Origin: Trichopria drosophilae
Lineage: Eukaryota > Arthropoda > Insecta > Hymenoptera > Diapriidae
Direction: 5' to 3'
Assembly (NCBI GenBank): GCA_030407085.1
Contig: CM059584.1
Location: forward strand, 139,738,001 to 139,802,000
Length of the DNA: 64,000 bases
Numbering within the stretch: the stretch's first letter is position 1; each line of letters opens with the position of its first letter. A program made the position numbers and the translations under genes. Of this stretch, positions 57,401-64,000 are shown one piece after another. Below the pieces are notes generated by a model, which did no database searches, had not been told where the DNA came from, and saw nothing but the letters and a program-made list of their open reading frames with translations.

Positions 57401-57808
57401 CCCAGATAGCAAGGCGTGAGTCTTACGATGTCCTCATGTTTGAGATCTAACTTATGAGTACTTATGTGAATGCATACGAGAGTATGGGAATTAGTAAAAT
57501 AAACAGGATTGGACTGCGCACGCGCAATAAATCTCCGCTTTTGAGATTTTTGTGATACTTGTCATGATTGGCTAATAGTCTTGGCGCGCAACCAATCGAC
57601 GTTGGATGGAAATACATGTGGAATGTTTATGTGGCAAGAAGGTAGTGCATGCGCAAATTGTTCAGTAAGGTAAGACTCATGCATGTGAGTGACGATCGTC
57701 ATCTGATTGGAGGACACAAATAGCACTCACATGGAGCGCAAACGTGCGCTTTAGTCTCATTTACGAGTGTCATTATGCATCTTATATGAACTCACGTTGC
57801 TATCTGGG
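57401..57808. mobile_element. MITE with CCCAGATAGCAA ends
   Basis: CCCAGATAGCAAGGCGTGAGT / ACTCACGTTGCTATCTGGG. Inside are CATGTGAGTGACGATCG and repeated ATTGG/CCAAT words. Family not assigned. Confidence 0.78.
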
Positions 57809-59996
57809 TACAAAACAGCTCATCTGTGATACGTTACAATTTGCTTGCCGTATGCTTCATTTGTTTGGACACTTCAAATGTTAACATTTTTAAGCAATTG
57901 CTTTAACTTCATATTTTATTTATGAAATGCAACAAATACATTTTTAATACTCCAATGAACCAAATGTGCAATAATAAAATAAAATAAAAAATTATTGTAT
58001 TATTAAATTTTTCAGAAACATATAGTCAGGAATATGTAAATATGCTGGAAACCACAGACCAAATCCATCTCAAATCGAACAGCGAGTCCGATCACAAGTA
58101 TAATGAAATCAAATGATTTTGAAATATATTATACTTTTCAATGAAAATAAGGCGTATTTTACAGTTTTGCAAAATAATTCTTTTTTTTACAAAGTTGTGA
58201 TTTTTTGAAGTTTTAACGATTAAAACTGAAATAGTGAAAAAACGGCGAGAAACAAATTTCAAATTAAGCCACTGTCAAATGTAATATGTTTATTTCACTC
58301 TTTCTTTTTTGGGTTAATAGCCCATACCGTCCTCTTGAAATGTAACCTAAGAAAATTTGTTAAAGTTGACATTTAACAAAATGGCGGCTGTTTTTCGAAA
58401 AAAAATTAAATTTACACAAAAACCCCATCGTTTTTTTTGCTCTTGATTTTTTTTAGACTTCTAGCATTATAACCTACATATACCATGTGGTTTTATTGTG
58501 TGCCCGACATTTCTAAAGTAAAGGGATTTTTTTTTTATTTATCGCGTAAAAGTTTTTGGGCAATCCTGTAGAGGAACTGCCCAGTAAACGGAAAAGGATT
58601 GAAAATGATAGAAAGGGATTCATTTAATCTGATTTCAATTCAAAATCGGAACATTTTTAATCCTAAGCTATCCATGAGAAACTTGTAAAAGATTTCAATC
58701 GATTTTAATCCTGAAATTGGAAATAAAACATTATACTTTTAATCCATTTCATTCCCTCAAAACTTTCCACTTATTCGAATCGTTTTCTATTCTCAGGACG
58801 GAATTGAAAAAAAATTCTCTGTATCCTTTCCAATAATTTAATCATTTCGTCTCAAGGATTTTATTCACAGCAGAGGATAGAAAAATCGTCATTTGTATTA
58901 TTTTAATCTTTAAATAATTGCTGTCATACGAATTTGTTTTAATCCTCTGTAGTGGATCGACCATTTTTATTTCTTATTATTTTAATCCCAGAAAGCTGTA
59001 ATCCACTTAAATTCGTGAAATCAGATTAAAATTAATTTCTTTTGATATTCTTTATCAATAATAAAGGTTCTCGTAATTTTTAAACATATTAAGGAATTAT
59101 AATCAATATACGTAAACTAATTACGAAAACTACGTATATATATGTAACTATAGAAAAATATAGAAATTAATTAGGCTGCAAATTTAATTTTACAATATTA
59201 ACAACGTTATAGTGCAATTTTCGCTTAAAATTACAACCTTTGTATTTTATAATTCAATTTTTTTTTTTCAAAACCCAAAAAACTTGAAATATTTTTTTTA
59301 TTGTATATTTTTATAAAAATAATAATAGAGGAAAACTCTGTTATTTATGTGAAACTCTGTTATATAATCTTTTTCTTTTTGTCCCATAATAGCGTCAATT
59401 AAAATAATTATTTATACATCTGGATTGGAGAGTTTTATATGTAAATTACTTTTTATAAAGTACAAACATAATTGATAATGACAAATTATGCAACATTTAT
59501 GCTTTTATTAATTACCAATTATGGAAAATGCAGACAGCTATTGTTGTAGAGTGTCCCATAATACGGTCTTTTACCTTAATTGTGGACGAGAAATCATACA
59601 AAAAGGAACAAACAATTGTCTTAACCTTTCCCGCCAATTTAGACATTGCAGTTTTGTTCAAAATTAAAATGTCGTAAAATCCATATTCTTTATTCTTAAG
59701 GGAAGGTTGAAAGACAAACGATGTAGAACAGAATCTGTAGATGTGTGTAAAAATACAACCACACAGTAAAAAAGTGTAATTTTAAATTTGTTTAAAATTA
59801 TAAAGACGTAAACAATTGTAATTAAATTGCAAAACAATTTTCCAGAAATTTTTGTCATATGCTGCGTATATCTGAAATCGCATAAGAGAAAACATTGTAA
59901 AATATGAACCAACGAATTTAAATTTTCACTTTTCTGTTTATTACTTTATGGTGGTAAATATTCTCCAATAATCATAATAAACCATTTATTTTATAG

Positions 59997-60085
59997 TTTC
60001 ACTTTCGAGAGATGCCACGGACAATACTCCGGATGACTTCTACTCATCGAATGACGAATGCGAAAAGAATATTGCTGAAAATTAA
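59997..60085 (+). CDS. exon-like frame ending in a stop, inside the 4.4-kb insertion
   Basis: Acceptor TTTATTTTATAG, then an open frame containing SLSRDATDNTPDDFYSSNDE and ending CEKNIAEN-TAA. AATAAA follows at about 60108. It looks like a terminal exon, with polar acidic composition unlike the AT-rich flanks. Not recognised; could be a captured host exon or the tail of a transposon gene. Confidence 0.35.
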
Positions 60086-60370
60086 TATAATCTATTGTTT
60101 ATAATTTAATAAATAGCTGTAATTGCAATAAACCTTTCCAAAAGATCCTAAAGAAAATATAATTAATCTGTCTACAATTACATTATTTAAATCCTGTTCA
60201 TCTGTAAGAATTAAAAAGGATTAAATTTGAATATGGATTGAACAAAAATGTATGGACTATCCCTATATATGGTTAGAAAAGGATTAACATGAGCCAGTGC
60301 ATGGTCTATCCCTGAATATAGATAGAAAAGATTTAACTTTCTCATATTCGTAATTCCCGTTAATCCGTTA

Positions 60371-62858
60371 TCAGCCCTACTCGAAAAGGAGGATAGAAAA
60401 GCATAGAAAAGTATAGAAATTCTGCGTGATTCGTATACTTTTGAATCCCATTTTTGGCACATAATGTAAATCTATCAATTCTTATCCTATCTGAATACTT
60501 CAAGTAAAGCCAATGTTAATATTTTTCTATCCATTAGGTAAAATCAATAAATTTCTATCCCAATCGTGTATAGAGAATCAATCCAAATGTAGTTCATTAC
60601 ACTTTTATCATTATGTATCCTAAAAATTTATAGAAATTCTATCAAAACGAATCAAAATGTGATTTTTATATTTTTACGGTCCAGATCGACCGGGTTTTTC
60701 AGGTTTGCAAATTTTTAAAATCTGTTTACATGTATGAATTAACCGACTCGAGGTCATCCCCCCTATCAATACACCCCCCAAAATTTTGTCAGATTTTACG
60801 TATCTCTTGCCGTTTTCGAGATATTTGAGAATTTGGAAATTTTCGGATTTTTTGGATCGAACTAAAGTATAAGCCCGGACATAGCGTAAAAAATGAAAGT
60901 GTGAGAAATTATGTAAAAGTATGTATAGTTCAGACGATTATTAGCTAATCTATTACTATATGTGACTTATATTGCTAAAATATTCGATTATAATTACTTA
61001 GAGTAGTTCAAAGTAGTCGTTGAGTACAAGGTTGAAAAAAATCTTCTTAAATATTCAAAACTTATAATTATACTTATGAGTCAACACATAATAGATGAGA
61101 AAAATAAGGTCTTCGTGTTTCATTAAGTATTTCGAAAGGTACTAAAACCACCTCACAGATTATAAAAATGAGCTCTAGTTTTTGAGTTATTGAGTTATTA
61201 AGATTACAGTTAACGAAAATAAAGATAATGAAATTTTAAACATGATTTTAAAAAATGCCTCGCATTGCCGCGCAAATGTACGCATTGCATTTCCTTCGGG
61301 ACGTCATTAAGTGATAATCTACATTAATTGAAAGAAGCTTTTCTTCCGTAACATTTTCTCCTAAAGTCTACCATTTTCAAATAAAAAATTCCTGAACTTC
61401 TCGACAATTTTTTTCGAAATTTTTCTCGACAAGACTTTAGGAGAAAATGTTACGGAAGAAAAACTTCTTGCAATTAATCAAAGAATGCCCGAAAATTTTT
61501 TTAGAATTTTTTGACGACTTTTTCGGTTTGTCAAAATTTTGGGATTTTGAAAAATGAAAAAAGTGTTTAAAAAATTCTGAAAAAAATTCAGCGTATTCTT
61601 TGAATAATTGTAAGAACTTTTTGTTCTGTAACATTTTTTCCTAAAGTCGATCGTCTTTGAATAAAAAATTCCTGAATTTTTCGCTAATTTTTTTGTGTTT
61701 GGGCCGCCATTTTGGATGCTTTTACTTTTATTTTCAAAATGGACATAGGCACATCTTAAAGTTTAAGTCTCGAGGACACGATTTCTTTACCGTTTAGAGG
61801 AATTCTGAAACAATTTCAATGTGAAAAGACGAAATGAAAAAAAAATTCATTTGAAAAATGCATGATTTTTTTTGAAAAAATCGATTATAGTTTTTCACGG
61901 TTGCATTTTCTGAAAAATTTAATAACAGATTCTGAAAGTTCAGTTAATTTTACGTCAGATATGTCTTCTTTCAAATTTTTTAGAGCCTTTTTTCACACTT
62001 AATACAACCGTTGAAAATTGTAGTGAAAAAACGTCCATTCAGGACTTAATGGGTTAAGAGACTTGATTTTACTTTTTTCGGCCATCTTGAATCCGCCATT
62101 TTGAATTCTTAAATTTTGAGGTCAGATTCGTAATTAGCGAACTCGTAAACATAGAAATTAATATTTGCGCTTAAAAACATGCTTGGTGTGACTCGTAATA
62201 GTCGTTTTAAGGGATAGGATTTTTTTGGATCTTCAGGACCAGACAATTTCATCTTGAGTCAAAAGATCAGTCCACGAAATTGAACCCACAAACTCAAGCT
62301 CGTAAGTTTAATGAGTCACAAAAGAATGAAGATAAAAATACTCTCAAGAAGCGAAAGGCCAAAAAGTCGATGTCCAAGAATGTCAAGAACAAATTGAAGT
62401 TGAAAACTCAACATCGCAAGACCATTGACGATCGTTAGATTTTTAGTTTAAATTGTATTTTTCCATGATTTTTCTCGCGTAAAGTATTCTTGGTAGGGAA
62501 CACTACTTGGATAGTTGACCGCTTGAGAACAACTTTCTTAAGATAATTAAATCAACTAAAAAAAGTTAAAAAATATTTGAATTAAATAAAAAGTAATAAT
62601 AAAATTAAAAATAAAAAAGAATTTTTTTGTATACAAAGAGGAAAAAATGTAAAAACAAAAAATTAAAATTTGCTATGCTTCTTAATTCTTACTGAAGGAA
62701 TGAAATTCGTGACTATAGAAAAATATCGATACAAATCCTATCAATTTCTATCCACTTCAGTTAGGATAGAAAAATATAGAATTAATTCGTGCCAAAAATA
62801 GGATAGGAAAATATTGGAAAAAATCCTATACTTTTCTATCCTCCTTTTCGAGTAGGGA
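60371..62858. mobile_element. innermost nested element with CCCTACTCGAAAAGGAGG ends
   Basis: CCCTACTCGAAAAGGAGGAT / ATCCTCCTTTTCGAGTAGGG, extended by AGAAAAG.ATAG / CTATACTTTTCT. An inner hairpin over TTTAGGAGAAAATGTTACGG lies near 61350-61460. Confidence 0.68.
62237..62438 (+). CDS. basic exon-like frame (66 codons) ending in TAG, inside the nested element
   Basis: Acceptor TTTTTTTGGATCTTCAG, then one open frame without interruption: TRQFHLESKDQSTKLNPQTQ, ARKFNESQKNEDKN and the strongly basic LKKRKAKKSMSKNVKNKLKL, ending HRKTIDDR-TAG. In-frame TAG lies directly upstream of the acceptor, so it can only be a 3' exon. Composition suggests a nuclear or nucleolar protein tail. I do not recognise the family. 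Upstream exons are not found. Confidence 0.45.
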
Positions 62859-63705
62859 GGGATTCAGATTGTGGATTAAAAAGGATTGACAGGAATTCAA
62901 AATGTTTAATCCCTGGCAATCCTTTTCCGTTTGCTGGGTGATAATATTTCTATATGTTTTTCGGGTCGCTGATTACAAATCCGGGAATATATTTTCGACA
63001 TTCAAAATGGCGGACGCCCAACCTAAAATTTACCTTCTTTGGAAATTAAAAAATTCTTATCTTATTCTACGTGAAATTCTGAATAAAAATGTCTGCTATG
63101 ATTTTCTTCTCTGTTGCAGAGATTTTAGGTTAGGCGTCCGCCATTTTGAATTTCGAAAATATATCCCCGGATTTGTCATCAGCGACCCGAAAAACATATA
63201 GAAATATTACCAGTTCCACTACAGGATTGCCCAAAAACTTTTACGCGATAAATAACAAAAAAAATTAAATAAAAAAAAAAAATACTTTACAATTGACGGG
63301 CACACAATAAAACCACATGTTATATGTAGACTATAATGCTAGAAGTCTAAAAAAAACAAGAGCAAAAAAAACGATGGGGTTTTTGTGTAAATGTAATTTT
63401 AATTTTTTTCGAAAAACATCCACCATTTTGTTAATTATCAAATTTAACAAATTTTCTTAGGTTACATTTCAAGAGGACGGTATGGGGCTATTAACCCAAC
63501 AAAGAAAGAGTGAAATAAACATATTACATTTGACAGTGGCTTAATTTGAATTTTTTTTTCTCCCTGTTTTTTCACTATTTCAGTTTTAATCTTTAAAACT
63601 TCAAAAAATCACAACTTTGTAAAAAAAAGAATTATTTTGCAAAACTGTAAAATACGCCTTATTTTCATTGAAAAGTAATATATTTCAAAATCATTCGACT
63701 TCATG

Positions 63706-64000
63706 GCTTGTGATTGGTTTGTGATGGCATGAATTTCAAATAAATGAAATTGCGAAAAATGTAAAAATTGGACGCTGTCAGATCAGCGTCGTCGACTTCA
63801 TGGAAGATTGAGGAATATGCTGATGACGGAGGTAACTGTGACAGTTTTGCATCGCTGATTCAACCACGACATCAATCTCCGAGTTCACTAAATTCCAGTA
63901 CCTTCTTTTTTTATTATCGATTTCAATTGTAGGTAAAAAACCTGATTGATTATTATAAGCAGAATATAAACCGATAAAAAGAATTTCAATAATTTTTTGT
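63706..64000. other. window end, nothing recognised
   Basis: No supported feature after the outer fold-back arm. Confidence 0.5.

Larger units (their letters stand above)
58579..62941. mobile_element. 4.4-kb DNA transposon-like insertion, second nesting level
   Basis: Inverted ends CCCAGTAAACGGAAAAGGAT / ATCCTTTTCCGTTTGCTGGG. Removing it rejoins the outer palindrome (GGAACTG + GT.ATAATATTTC). The left third repeats AATCCTTT/AAAGGATT words. Contains two exon-like frames but no recognised transposase. Confidence 0.78.
58095..63705. repeat. outer fold-back split by a 4.4-kb insertion
   Basis: Arms at 58095-58578 and 63212-63705 (about 490 bp) pair over GGCAATCCTGTAG.GGAACTG, CCATACCGTCCTCTTGAAATG and AATACGCCTTATTTTCATTG. 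The original centre is the 62943-63208 palindrome, in which ATATTTCTATATG, TTTTTCGGGTCGCTGAT and ATTCAAAATGGCGGACGCC mirror each other. Confidence 0.85.

Overview
This is an intron- and transposon-rich eukaryotic window. Splice sites, split codons and metazoan gene families point to an animal. Very AT-rich intergenic DNA, short (CCTAA)n arrays matching the arthropod telomere motif TTAGG, and the style of the proteins suggest an insect, probably hymenopteran. The species is an inference, not shown directly.

Three host genes can be reconstructed exon by exon. (1) pICln (icln), minus strand: three coding exons at 14273-14391, 3361-3506 and 1185-1367. The reading frame continues past the left side of what I can identify. 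(2) Mitochondrial ferredoxin FDX2, plus strand: four exons at 19885-20715 giving a complete 170-residue protein. (3) Spred, minus strand: six coding exons between 42879 and 26382 giving a complete 399-residue protein. It starts with a 20-nt coding exon separated from the rest by an 11-kb intron. The genes are functionally unrelated (snRNP assembly, iron-sulfur cluster assembly, Ras/MAPK inhibition). pICln and the region upstream of it share a GC-rich, NRF1-motif-bearing promoter block at 14.4-14.8 kb.

Almost everything else is mobile DNA. Four groups dominate: (a) short TA-flanked pogo/Tigger-like MITEs with ends CAGTA...TACTG, in several sister families that differ by a coherent word swap; (b) TTAA-flanked (piggyBac-type) fold-back elements, most carrying an internal AAAATGGCGGATCC module; (c) Tc1/mariner-like fold-backs; (d) decayed non-LTR retrotransposon fragments. 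They are nested up to three deep (39.0-41.1 kb and 58.1-63.7 kb). Large structures include a 3.6-kb palindrome with telomere-like arrays (20.8-24.4 kb), a palindromic array inside Spred intron 5 (26.7-28.6 kb), and a 5.3-kb element upstream of Spred (43.5-48.85 kb). The last contains a near-perfect 1.5-kb inverted repeat with tRNA-like units and is flanked by a 122-bp direct duplication.

The observations I consider most worth following are: a candidate stop-codon readthrough of Spred with a 16-bp stem next to the stop; the 5.3-kb element with its 122-bp flanking duplication; the MITEs that carry YY1/Pho-like and NRF1-like binding sites; and exon-like reading frames inside the nested element at 58.6-62.9 kb.
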